Shown here: piece by piece, positions 1 to 8,242 of the stretch
How positions within the stretch are numbered: the stretch's first letter is position 1
How the letters are laid out: the number at the start of each line of letters is the position of its first letter
Assembly: GCF_004212635.1 (NCBI RefSeq)
Contig: NZ_PSRT01000013.1
Span: 25,341-89,340 of the forward strand
Direction of reading: 5' to 3'
DNA length: 64,000 bases
Source: Bradyrhizobium genosp. SA-3
GTDB lineage: Bacteria > Pseudomonadota > Alphaproteobacteria > Rhizobiales > Xanthobacteraceae
The notes under the pieces: generated by a model
Database searches by the model: none
What the model was told of the DNA's origin: nothing
Seen by the model: only the letters and a program-made list of their open reading frames with translations
Position numbers and translations under genes: made by a program

Positions 1-1137
1 GGCGCCAAGCAGAATGGCCACAAGCAGCTCGCCGAGGAGATCGCCGGCGAGAGCGATCAGTTCGCCACCGCCGCGACGCATTCCGATGAGCCGGCGTTCT
101 GGCTGTATTCCTCGGGCTCGACCGGCATGCCCAAGGGCGTGCGCCATCTGCATTCGAACTTGCAGGCGACCGCCGACACCTACGCAAAACAGGTGCTCGG
201 CATCCGCGAGAGCGACGTCTGCCTGTCCGCGGCAAAGCTGTTCTTCGCCTATGGTCTCGGCAATGCGCTGACCTTCCCGATGTCGGTCGGTGCCACGGTG
301 ATCCTGAACAGCGAGCGGCCGACACCCGCGCGCATGTTCGACCTGATGAATCGTTACAACCCCTCGATCTTCTACGGCGTGCCGACGTTGTTCGCGGCCA
401 TGCTCAACGACGAAACCATGAAGGCCGAGCGCTGCGGCAAGGCGCTTCGCATCTGCACCTCGGCCGGCGAGGCGCTGCCGGAATCCGTCGGCAACAGCTG
501 GAAGTCGCGCTTCGGTGTCGACATTCTCGACGGCGTCGGCTCGACCGAGCTGCTCCACATCTTCCTGTCGAACGCGCCCGGCGACATCAAGTATGGCTCC
601 TCGGGCAAGCCGGTGCCGGGCTATGCGGTGCGGCTCGTCAACGAGGCCGGCCAGGATGTGGCCGACGGCGAGGTCGGCGAACTCCTGGTCGATGCCCCCT
701 CCGCGGGCGAGGGTTATTGGAATCAGCGTCACAAAAGCCGCCGCACCTTCGAGGGACCGTGGACGCGGACCGGCGACAAATATGTCAGGGATGCCGAGGG
801 CCGCTACACCTTCTGTGGCCGCGCCGACGACATGTTCAAGGTCTCCGGCATCTGGGTCTCGCCCTTCGAGGTCGAGAGCGCGCTGATCACGCACCCGGCG
901 GTGCTGGAAGCCGCCGTGGTGCCGGAAGCCGATCCCGAAGGCCTGCTGAAGCCGAAGGCCTTTGTCGTGCTGCGCCCCGGCGCAACGACGAACGATCTTC
1001 AGGAGATGCTGAAGGAGCACGTCAAGCAGAAGATCGGCCCGTGGAAATATCCGCGCTGGATCGATGTGGTGGACTCGCTGCCGAAGACGGCGACCGGGAA
1101 GATCCAGCGGTTCAAGCTGCGGGAAGGGGCGAATTGA
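1..1137 (+). CDS. Benzoate-CoA ligase, 3' part (partial at window edge)
   Basis: Adenylate-forming enzyme that activates benzoate (or a close aromatic acid) to benzoyl-CoA with ATP and CoA, the entry step of the box pathway. The frame is open from base 1, so the N-terminus lies outside the window. Visible are the phosphate-binding motif SSGSTGMPKG (bases about 109-138), the hinge and C-terminal motif YTFCGRADDMFKVSGIW, and the terminal PKTATGKIQR with the catalytic lysine. boxC and boxB downstream on the same strand support the aromatic-acid substrate. The exact acyl substrate is inferred from this context and from overall resemblance to benzoate-CoA ligases. Confidence 0.88.
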   Translation, partial: GAKQNGHKQLAEEIAGESDQFATAATHSDEPAFWLYSSGSTGMPKGVRHLHSNLQATADTYAKQVLGIRESDVCLSAAKLFFAYGLGNALTFPMSVGATVILNSERPTPARMFDLMNRYNPSIFYGVPTLFAAMLNDETMKAERCGKALRICTSAGEALPESVGNSWKSRFGVDILDGVGSTELLHIFLSNAPGDIKYGSSGKPVPGYAVRLVNEAGQDVADGEVGELLVDAPSAGEGYWNQRHKSRRTFEGPWTRTGDKYVRDAEGRYTFCGRADDMFKVSGIWVSPFEVESALITHPAVLEAAVVPEADPEGLLKPKAFVVLRPGATTNDLQEMLKEHVKQKIGPWKYPRWIDVVDSLPKTATGKIQRFKLREGAN

Positions 1138-1174
1138 TGCTGGGTGCTGAGCGCACCGCACTCGCCGCGCCTTA

Positions 1175-1342
1175 CCCTCCCCTGGAGGGGGAGGGTCGCT
1201 TCGCATGGAGCAAAGCGCAATGCGAAGCGGGGTGGGGTGATCTCTCCACGCGGGCACCGCATCCGTGGAGAGACTGTCACCCCACCCCGCTTCACATCTC
1301 GCTACGCTCGCTGTGAATCGACCCTCCCCCTCCAGGGGAGGG
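1175..1342. repeat. Large intergenic palindromic repeat with 24-bp perfect arms
   Basis: The left arm (1175-1198, beginning CCCTCCCCTGGAGG) is the exact reverse complement of the right arm (1319-1342). A second inner inverted pair (GGGGTGGGGTGA against TCACCCCACCCC) nests inside. It lies between the ligase and the hydrolase genes and has no coding look. Confidence 0.85.
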
Positions 1343-1380
1343 TGGGCATCTCGGCAGCGGCTAGGAATGGGAATTCGACC

Positions 1381-2199
1381 ATGATCAACCTCACCCCCAC
1401 CGGCTTTCTCAGCATCGGCGATGCCCGCCTCGAATACAAATGGCTCGCGCCGCTGAACCCGGACGCGCCCACCATCGTCATGCTGCATGAAGGTCTCGGC
1501 TCGGTCGGGCAGTGGGGCGACTTTCCGGACAAGCTTTGGCAAGCCACAGGCGCCGGCATCTTCGTCTATTCGCGCGCCGGCTACGGCCAGTCGAGCAAGG
1601 TGACGCTGCCGCGGCCGCTCGACTACATGCAGCGCGAGGCGCTGGATGTGCTGCCGAAGCTGCTCGACGCGATCTCCTTCAAGCGCGGCCTCCTGCTCGG
1701 CCATTCCGACGGCGCCTCGATCGCGACGATCTATGCCGGCGCGCATCAGGATCATCGCCTTAGCGGTCTCGTGCTGATCGCGCCGCATTACATCGTCGAG
1801 GACATCTCGGTGAAATCGATCTCTGCGATCAAGACCGCCTACGAGTCCACGGACCTCAAGGCAAAGCTCGCGCGCTGGCATCAGGATGTCGACAACGCCT
1901 TCTACGGCTGGAACGGCGCCTGGCTCGATCCAAAATTCCGCGACTGGGACATCTCGGAATATCTCGCCTACATCCGCGTTCCCGTCATGGTCCTGCAGGG
2001 CATGGACGACCAATATGGCACCCTGCGTCAGGTCGAGATTGCGCAGCAGGAGTGCTACTGCCCGGTCGACGTGAAAATCATTTCAGGCGCGGGGCATTCC
2101 CCGCATCGCGAGGCGCCGGCGGCGACGCTTCAGGCGATCGAGCAATTTGCGACAGCGGCTCTGCGCGACGATCAGGGACTGCAAGGACGTGCCGCATGA
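1381..2199 (+). CDS. Alpha/beta-fold hydrolase of the box cluster
   Basis: A 272-residue alpha/beta hydrolase. The nucleophile elbow GHSDG places Ser109, the acid is Asp209 or Asp210 in GMDDQY, and the base is His239 in GAGHSPH. The oxyanion region is HEGLGS near residue 36. The start is set at 1381, where homology-like sequence (MINLTPTGF) begins; the open frame further upstream runs through the palindromic repeat and is not credible. Placement between the benzoate-CoA ligase and boxC suggests a helper role such as hydrolysing a CoA thioester or a ring-opened product, but the substrate cannot be read from sequence. Confidence 0.82.
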   Translation: MINLTPTGFLSIGDARLEYKWLAPLNPDAPTIVMLHEGLGSVGQWGDFPDKLWQATGAGIFVYSRAGYGQSSKVTLPRPLDYMQREALDVLPKLLDAISFKRGLLLGHSDGASIATIYAGAHQDHRLSGLVLIAPHYIVEDISVKSISAIKTAYESTDLKAKLARWHQDVDNAFYGWNGAWLDPKFRDWDISEYLAYIRVPVMVLQGMDDQYGTLRQVEIAQQECYCPVDVKIISGAGHSPHREAPAATLQAIEQFATAALRDDQGLQGRAA

Positions 2200-2330
2200 T
2201 GGCGGTAGCGGCGTAACACGTCCAAGACCCGCCCAGACCGGAGCGGGCTCGCAGCATCAGCGCGTTCTTGGCCCCGCGGCCATGAAACAAAGTGCATGTG
2301 ATGGCCGCTAGGGGCTAGACGCATTCAAAA

Positions 2331-2350
2331 AGATGCACTATTGTGCATCT
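2331..2350 (+). promoter_or_regulatory. Candidate BoxR/BzdR-type operator ahead of boxC
   Basis: An interrupted palindrome with 8-bp perfect arms (AGATGCAC and GTGCATCT) holds TGCA-N6-TGCA at 2334-2347. Further TGCA words sit at 2293-2296 and 2367-2370. BoxR and BzdR, the benzoyl-CoA-responsive repressors described in Azoarcus, bind TGCA-containing palindromes of this form. The site lies 45 bp upstream of the boxC start. No boxR gene is in the window, so the regulator is inferred. Confidence 0.5.
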
Positions 2351-2394
2351 AACGCTACGGCGAAAATGCATAATCAAGCTCAGGGGTGTGACCC

Positions 2395-4083
2395 ATGGCC
2401 GGGGAAGATCGGCGCCTCGCAGGCGGCGCGACATTCATCGATTTCCAGACTGACCCGTCCCGCTACCGGCATTGGAAGCTCGCGGTCGATGGTGACGTCG
2501 CGACGCTGACCATGGACGTCGACGAGAATGGCGGCCTGTTCGAGGGCTATCTGCTCAAGCTCAATTCCTACGATCTCGGTGTCGACATCGAGCTCGCGGA
2601 TGCGATCCAACGGCTGCGCTTCGAGCATCCCGAGGTGAAGGTCGTCGTGATGCGCTCGGCCAAGAACCGCGTGTTCTGCGCCGGCGCCAACATCCGCATG
2701 CTCGCCGGCTCCACCCACGCCCACAAGGTCAATTTCTGCAAGTTCACCAACGAGACCCGCAACGGCATGGAGGACTCCTCGGAGAATTCCGGCCAGCGCT
2801 TCATCACCGTGGTGAACGGCTCGGCGGCCGGCGGCGGCTATGAGCTCGCGCTTGCGACCGATCACATCATCCTCGCCGATGACGGCTCGTCCGCTGTTGC
2901 GCTGCCCGAAGTGCCGCTGCTCGCGGTGCTGCCCGGCACCGGCGGGCTGACACGCGTCGTCGACAAGCGAAAAGTGCGCCGCGACCACGCCGATTTCTTC
3001 TGCACCATCGAGGAGGGCGTGAAGGGCAAGCGCGCCGTGCAATGGCGCCTCGTCGACGAGATCGCGCCGAACTCGAAGCTCGAGGCCAAGATCACCGAGC
3101 GCGCCAAGGAATTCGCGGCCGCCTCGAAGCGCAAGGGCAGCGGCAAGGGCATCGCGCTGACGCCGCTCAAGCGCCTGATCGACGAGACCAGCATCCGCTA
3201 CGGCTTCGTCACGGTCGACATCGATCGCACAGCGCGCATCGCCACCATCTCGATCAAGGCGCCGGAAGCAGCGCCGCCGACCGACATCGACGGCATGATG
3301 GCGCAAGGGGCGTCGTTCTGGCCGCTCCAGCTCGCGCGCGAGCTCGACGACGCCATTCTGCACTTGCGCATCAACGAGCTCGAGATCGCCATGCTGGTAT
3401 TCAAGAGCCATGGCGACCGCGCCCACGTGCTTGCCAGCGACGCCTTCCTCGAAGCCAACAAGGCGCACTGGCTGGTCAACGAAATCAGGCACTACTGGAA
3501 GCGAGTGCTCAAGCGCATCGACGTCACCTCGCGCACGCTGGTGACGCTGGTCGAGCCCGGCTCCTGCTTTGCCGGCACGCTCGCCGAGCTCGTGTTCGCC
3601 GCCGACCGCTCCTACATGCTGATCGGCACGCGCCAGGGCGACAATCGCCCGCCGCCGTCGATCGAGCTGTCCGCGATGAATTTCGGCCCGTATCCGATGA
3701 GCCACGGCCTGACGCGGCTTCAATCGCGCTTCCAGGCCGATCCGTCCGACGTGGAGCGCGCGGAGGCGACGCTCGGCACCGCGCTCGACGCCGAGCAGGC
3801 GGAAGAGCTCGGTCTCGTCACCTTCGCGCTCGACGACATCGACTGGGATGATGAAGTCCGCGTCTTCCTGGAGGAGCGCGCCAGCTTCTCGCCCGACAGC
3901 CTCACCGGCATGGAAGCGAGCCTGCGCTTCGTCGGCCCCGAGACGATGGAATCGAAGATCTTTGCGCGCCTGACGGCTTGGCAGAACTGGATCTTCCAGC
4001 GCCCCAACGCTGTCGGCGAGGAAGGCGCACTGCGCCGTTACGGCAGCGGCCAGAAGCCGAAATTCGATATGACACGGGTGTAA
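2395..4083 (+). CDS. boxC: Benzoyl-CoA-dihydrodiol lyase BoxC
   Basis: Cleaves and hydrolyses the 2,3-epoxide of benzoyl-CoA to a semialdehyde plus formate in the aerobic hybrid benzoate pathway. At 562 residues it has the length usual for BoxC. It shows a crotonase-like first half: VFCAGANIRML near residue 100 and a second oxyanion-region block NGSAAGGGYELALATDH near residue 143. The start at 2395 follows an AGGGG stretch and the TGCA palindrome. boxB follows 149 bp downstream, so both probably share a transcript. No boxA reductase gene is visible in this window. Confidence 0.93.
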   Translation: MAGEDRRLAGGATFIDFQTDPSRYRHWKLAVDGDVATLTMDVDENGGLFEGYLLKLNSYDLGVDIELADAIQRLRFEHPEVKVVVMRSAKNRVFCAGANIRMLAGSTHAHKVNFCKFTNETRNGMEDSSENSGQRFITVVNGSAAGGGYELALATDHIILADDGSSAVALPEVPLLAVLPGTGGLTRVVDKRKVRRDHADFFCTIEEGVKGKRAVQWRLVDEIAPNSKLEAKITERAKEFAAASKRKGSGKGIALTPLKRLIDETSIRYGFVTVDIDRTARIATISIKAPEAAPPTDIDGMMAQGASFWPLQLARELDDAILHLRINELEIAMLVFKSHGDRAHVLASDAFLEANKAHWLVNEIRHYWKRVLKRIDVTSRTLVTLVEPGSCFAGTLAELVFAADRSYMLIGTRQGDNRPPPSIELSAMNFGPYPMSHGLTRLQSRFQADPSDVERAEATLGTALDAEQAEELGLVTFALDDIDWDDEVRVFLEERASFSPDSLTGMEASLRFVGPETMESKIFARLTAWQNWIFQRPNAVGEEGALRRYGSGQKPKFDMTRV

Positions 4084-4091
4084 CGATTTTC

Positions 4092-4216
4092 CTGTCCCGG
4101 GTGCGGCGCAGCACGAAGTGATGCGACGCAGAACCGGGACCCAGACGGGCCAGAAAATGGGTCCCGGCTCTGCAGCGCACCGCTTCGCGCTGCGCAGCGT
4201 CCGGGACACGGGACAG
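4092..4216. repeat. Palindromic repeat between boxC and boxB
   Basis: Outer arms CTGTCCC (4092) and GGGACAG (4216), with inner complementary blocks around ACCGGGACCC and GGGTCCCGG. It would fold as a long stem-loop in the boxC-boxB intercistronic mRNA. It belongs to the same CCGGGACCCA family as the repeats near 5.7, 6.9, 18.3, 21.6 and 60.5 kb. Confidence 0.75.
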
Positions 4217-4232
4217 ACCAAGGAGCACGGCC

Positions 4233-5684
4233 ATGAACATGAACATCATGAACGTCGACTACTCGACCAAGATTCCGAACAACGTGAACCTCGCCGAAGA
4301 CCGTCAGGTGCTCAAAGCGCTGGAAGGCTGGCACCCCGGCTACATGGACTGGTGGAGCGACATGGGGCCCGAGGGCTTCCAGGAATCGCTGGTGTACTTG
4401 CGCACCGCTTACTCCGTCGATCCGCGCGGCTGGGCCAAGTTCGACTATGTCCGCATGCCCGAATATCGCTGGGGCATCCTGCTTGCGCCGCAGGAAGAGA
4501 ACCGCGTCGTGCCGTTCGGTGAACATTATGGCGAGCCGGCCTGGCAGGAAGTCCCGGGCGAGCACCGTGCCATGCTACGCCGCCTGATCGTGATCCAGGG
4601 CGACACCGAGCCCGCCTCGGTCGAGCAGCAGCGCCATCTCGGCAAGACCGCGCCCTCGCTCTACGACATGCGCAATTTGTTCCAGGTCAATGTCGAGGAA
4701 GGTCGCCATCTCTGGGCGATGGTCTACCTGCTGCAAAAGTATTTTGGCCGCGACGGACGTGAAGAAGCGGATGATTTGCTGCGCCGACGCTCCGGCGATG
4801 CCGACGCGCCGCGCATGTTGGGCGCCTTCAACGAGGCGACGCCGGATTGGCTGTCCTTCTTCATGTTCACCTACTTCACCGACCGCGACGGCAAGATGCA
4901 GCTGCACTCACTCGCGCAGTCCGGTTTCGATCCGCTGTCGCGCACCTGCCGCTTCATGCTGACGGAAGAGGCGCACCACATGTTCGTCGGCGAGACCGGC
5001 ATCACCCGCGTCGTGCAGCGCACTTGCGATGCGATGCGCGAAGCCGGCATCACCGACCCCACCGACATCGCAAGAGTCCGCGCGCTCGGCGTGATCGACC
5101 TGCCGACCATCCAGAAGAAGCTGAACCTGCACTACACGCTGTCGCTCGACCTGTTCGGCTCGGAGGTCTCGACCAATGCGGCCAATGCCTTCAATGCCGG
5201 CATCAAGGGCCGCTACCACGAGACCCAGATCGAGGACGACCACCAGCTCAAGAACGCCACTTATCCGGTGCTGAAGTTCATCAACGGCGAGATCAAGCTG
5301 GTCGACGAGCCCGCACTGACCGCGCTCAACATGCGCCTGCGCGACGATTACAGCCAGGACTGTGTCAAGGGCATGCTGCGCTGGAACAAGGTGATCTCGA
5401 CCGCGGGCTACGACTACAAGCTGACCCTGCCCAATGTCGCTTTCCACCGCCACATCGGCGAGTTCAAGGATATCCACGCCACGCCCGACGGCATCCTGAT
5501 CGACGAGGCCACCTGGGCGAAGCGCAAGGACGAATGGCTGCCGTCGACGAGCGACGGCGACTTCATCACCTCCCTGATGAAGCCCGTCACCGAAACCGGC
5601 AAGTTCGCCTCCTGGATCTCGCCGCCGAAGGTCGGCATCGACAACAAGCCCGGCGATTTCGAGTATGTGAAGATCGAGTCTTAA
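4233..5684 (+). CDS. boxB: Benzoyl-CoA 2,3-epoxidase, diiron subunit BoxB
   Basis: Diiron oxygenase that epoxidises the ring of benzoyl-CoA using O2 and electrons from a reductase (BoxA, not in the window). The 483-residue length fits the family. Two carboxylate/histidine iron motifs are visible, EGRH near residue 154 and EEAHH near residue 244. The N-terminus MNVDYSTKIPNNVNL is typical of BoxB. The ATG at 4233 is preferred because AGGAG lies 7 bases upstream; in-frame ATGs at 4239 and 4248 are alternatives. It follows boxC in the same direction. Confidence 0.95.
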   Translation: MNMNIMNVDYSTKIPNNVNLAEDRQVLKALEGWHPGYMDWWSDMGPEGFQESLVYLRTAYSVDPRGWAKFDYVRMPEYRWGILLAPQEENRVVPFGEHYGEPAWQEVPGEHRAMLRRLIVIQGDTEPASVEQQRHLGKTAPSLYDMRNLFQVNVEEGRHLWAMVYLLQKYFGRDGREEADDLLRRRSGDADAPRMLGAFNEATPDWLSFFMFTYFTDRDGKMQLHSLAQSGFDPLSRTCRFMLTEEAHHMFVGETGITRVVQRTCDAMREAGITDPTDIARVRALGVIDLPTIQKKLNLHYTLSLDLFGSEVSTNAANAFNAGIKGRYHETQIEDDHQLKNATYPVLKFINGEIKLVDEPALTALNMRLRDDYSQDCVKGMLRWNKVISTAGYDYKLTLPNVAFHRHIGEFKDIHATPDGILIDEATWAKRKDEWLPSTSDGDFITSLMKPVTETGKFASWISPPKVGIDNKPGDFEYVKIES

Positions 5685-5712
5685 GGGCTGTAACGCCGAC
5701 TCATACTCCATC

Positions 5713-5915
5713 GTCGTCCCGGACAAGCAAACGCCTGGCAACGCAGTTGCCAGGCGTTTGCGCAGATCCGGGACCCATAACCACAGAAAGAAGTCGTGTC
5801 GCTAGTTGCCAACTCCGAGCCTTCGCCAAACCAAATCCTGTGGTTATGGGTCCCGGATCAGCGCTCACTCTGGACAACGCTTCGCGTTGCCAAGAGTTCG
5901 CTTGTCCGGGACGAC
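5713..5915. repeat. Long palindromic repeat (GTCGTCCCGG family)
   Basis: Starts GTCGTCCCGGACAAGC and ends with its complement GCTTGTCCGGGACGAC. Internal complementary words include GGGACCCATAACCACAG and CTGTGGTTATGGGTCCC. It separates convergent boxB and the SDR gene. Confidence 0.85.
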
Positions 5916-5945
5916 ACATGCGTTTGAGGCGCGATAAAACGCCCC

Positions 5946-6755
5946 TCAACTATCCCACCCGCTCCCCTTGATCCCCGGGTTCGCATAGACGATGCCGCCA
6001 TCGACCGCGATGGTCGCGCCCACCACGTAATCCCCCGCGCGCGAGGCGAGATAGATCGCGGCGCCCGCCATGTCCTCGTCGGTGCCGATGCGGCCCGCGG
6101 GCACGCGCGTTGCGACCTCGTCACCATGATCGCGCGCGGCGCGGTTCATGTCGGACTGGAACGGGCCCGGCGCGATCGCCGTGACCACGACATGGTCGGA
6201 GATCAGCTTCACCGCCATGCGCCGGGTCAGATGGATCAGCCCGGCCTTGCTCGCGGCATAGGAATAGGTCTCCATCGGATTGACGAAGATGCCGTCGATC
6301 GAGGCGATGTTGATCACCTTCGCCGGCCGTTCGGCGGAGGCTGCCGCGCGCAAGGGGCCGGCCAGCGCCTTGGTCAGGAAGAACGGCGCCTTCACATTCA
6401 GATTCATCACCTTGTCCCAGCCGCTTTCGGGGAATTCGTCGAACGCCGCGCCCCAGGCCGCGCCGGCATTGTTGACGAGAATGTCGAGCTTCGGCTCGCG
6501 CTTCCCAAATTCGCTGGCCAGCAGCTCGGCGCCGGCAACCGTGGAGATGTCGATCGGCAGCGCGATGCATTCGCCGTCATATCGCGCGGTGAGCTCCTTC
6601 GCGGTCTCCTCGCACGGCCCCGCCTTGCGCGCGGTGATGTAGACCTTTGCCGCACCGGCGCTGAGAAATCCCGCCGCGATCATCTTGCCGATGCCACGCG
6701 AGCCGCCGGTCACGAGCGCGACGCGGCCTTTGAGCGAGAACAGATCGTTGAACAT
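5946..6755 (-). CDS. SDR family NAD(P)-dependent oxidoreductase
   Basis: Classical short-chain dehydrogenase/reductase of 269 residues. The cofactor motif TGGSRGIG lies at residues 16-23, NNAG at 95-98, catalytic Ser152 in INIASIDG, and Tyr166/Lys170 in YSYAASK. The C-terminal signature is VDGGIVYANPG. The GGGAGG ribosome site sits directly upstream of the ATG at 6755. It runs convergent to boxB across a palindromic repeat, so membership of the box pathway is not established. The substrate is unknown; a 3-oxoacyl or hydroxyacyl compound is plausible for this subfamily. Confidence 0.85.
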   Translation of the reverse strand: MFNDLFSLKGRVALVTGGSRGIGKMIAAGFLSAGAAKVYITARKAGPCEETAKELTARYDGECIALPIDISTVAGAELLASEFGKREPKLDILVNNAGAAWGAAFDEFPESGWDKVMNLNVKAPFFLTKALAGPLRAAASAERPAKVINIASIDGIFVNPMETYSYAASKAGLIHLTRRMAVKLISDHVVVTAIAPGPFQSDMNRAARDHGDEVATRVPAGRIGTDEDMAGAAIYLASRAGDYVVGATIAVDGGIVYANPGIKGSGWDS

Positions 6756-6856
6756 GGTGCCTCCCTTGGGTTGCCATCGGTTGTGAGCGGGGCGAGGAGG
6801 GGAGTCAATCTTCGTCGTTTTCGATTGTAGCGCGACGCCGCATCAACCCACTCGGT

Positions 6857-7002
6857 GTCGTCCCGGCGAAGGCCGGGACCCATAACCACAGGGAAAGGTT
6901 TGGCGAAGACTCCTCGTTCGGTACGGCTTCCGCTCACAATCGATGGATCACGCGGTATGGGTCCCGGCCCCCGTGCGCAATTGCGCACTAGGCCGGGACG
7001 AC
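6857..7002. repeat. Palindromic repeat (GTCGTCCCGG family)
   Basis: GTCGTCCCGGCGAAGGCC at the left is mirrored by GGCCGGGACGAC at the right. An internal GTGCGCAATTGCGCAC palindrome is shared with the element at 47.9 kb. It sits upstream of the SDR gene. Confidence 0.82.
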
Positions 7003-7017
7003 GATGACGGGTTGATG

Positions 7018-8076
7018 CTACGCCGCCGCAATCCTGCGAAATCCGTTCCACATCGCGGTCGCGGCGCCCGAGGTCAGCACCGGCAGAATCCGCCTGTCCT
7101 GGTAGTTGCCGTTGAGCGAGACGCGCGGCAGCGCGGTCATGTGGCCGGCGTTCTCGGCGAACAGCATGCCGGGCCGCGTCGTCACCGCGGTCTTGAATCC
7201 GGCTGCCGCAGCGAGCGCGAATTCGCGCTCACCGGCCGCTTCACGGTCGCCATAGGGATAGGCAAAATGCAGCACGGGGCGCTCCAGCGCCTGTTCGATC
7301 CGTGCGCGGCTCATCGCCATTTCCTGCGTGGCGATCTCCTCCGTCTGTTTGGCGAGATTGCTATGGCTGATGCTGTGCGCGCCGATCGTGACCAGGGGAT
7401 CGGCGGCCAACCTCTTCACCTCGTCCCAGGACAGACAGAGGCTGCGGCACAGCGCTTCCATGTCGACGTCATGCTTGGTGCAGAGCGCCTCGATCTCGCG
7501 CTTGAGGTCATGTTCGTTCGGCAGCGCGCGCAGCCAGTCGTGCAGGCGGTCGAACGCCGCCTGCTTGGCCGCAAGCGTCGTCGCATCGAGCCGCAACGCG
7601 GACTTGCCGATCTGCACGTCAATGTGCTCGGCCTTGGCGATTATGGCTTCCAGCGCCGTCCACCACAGACGTCCGTTGCCCTCGGCAAAATCGCTTGCGA
7701 CATAGACCGCCAAAGGCGCGTCAAATTCGCGCAGCACCGGCAGCGCATAGTCCAGATTGTCGCGATAGCCGTCGTCGAGCGTGAAGGCGGCGAACCGGCG
7801 GGCGAACCGGCCCTGCGCCAGCCGCTCATGCAGCTCGTCCATGCCGACGATGTCGATGTCGCGCGAGCGCAAATGGCACAGGGTCGCGCGCAGGAAATCG
7901 GGGGTGACTTCGAGATGCCGGTTCGGCTGGAACGCAGCCTTACGGGCCGGCCGCACGTGATGCAGCATGAAAATGGCACCGACGCCCGACAAGAGCGGGC
8001 GCAACAGATGGTGCGCCCCGCTGAAATAGAGTGCTTCCAGCCCGGCGCGGATGACGTTGTTGCGGAGTTGTTTCAT
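7018..8076 (-). CDS. Polysaccharide deacetylase family protein
   Basis: Carbohydrate esterase 4 (NodB-homology) protein of 352 residues. The metal-binding acid pair is in TLDDGYRDN (Asp101, Asp102) and the metal histidines are in GAHSISHSNL. The Tyr-Pro-Tyr block FAYPYGDRE and a late LPRVSLN segment complete the pattern. The start is placed at 8076 (MKQLRNN), the first position with conserved-looking sequence; an upstream ATG at 8112 is less likely. Probably deacetylates a surface polysaccharide or peptidoglycan sugar. No signal peptide is evident and the substrate is unknown. Confidence 0.83.
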   Translation of the reverse strand: MKQLRNNVIRAGLEALYFSGAHHLLRPLLSGVGAIFMLHHVRPARKAAFQPNRHLEVTPDFLRATLCHLRSRDIDIVGMDELHERLAQGRFARRFAAFTLDDGYRDNLDYALPVLREFDAPLAVYVASDFAEGNGRLWWTALEAIIAKAEHIDVQIGKSALRLDATTLAAKQAAFDRLHDWLRALPNEHDLKREIEALCTKHDVDMEALCRSLCLSWDEVKRLAADPLVTIGAHSISHSNLAKQTEEIATQEMAMSRARIEQALERPVLHFAYPYGDREAAGEREFALAAAAGFKTAVTTRPGMLFAENAGHMTALPRVSLNGNYQDRRILPVLTSGAATAMWNGFRRIAAA

Positions 8077-8242
8077 TGCAGGCTGGCGGACCCCCGGGCA
8101 TTCCGCCCACAACTTACGGACGGACCCTTGAAGAAAAAGTTATTCCGGTTGTCCACCCAGGGCCTCCACAAGGGCACCATTTCCGGTTTGACAGCCTGCC
8201 AAGGGTTTGTTTTGTCTCCGGTTCCAGAGTTCGGGTCGTCGA

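Noticed and set aside
1144..1380. N-terminal extension of the alpha/beta hydrolase
   Set aside because: It translates the palindromic repeat; conserved-looking sequence starts only at 1381.
2380..4221. A 613-codon open frame antisense to boxC
   Set aside because: Arg/Ala/Glu-rich shadow of the boxC reading frame in high-GC DNA; no domain or ribosome site.
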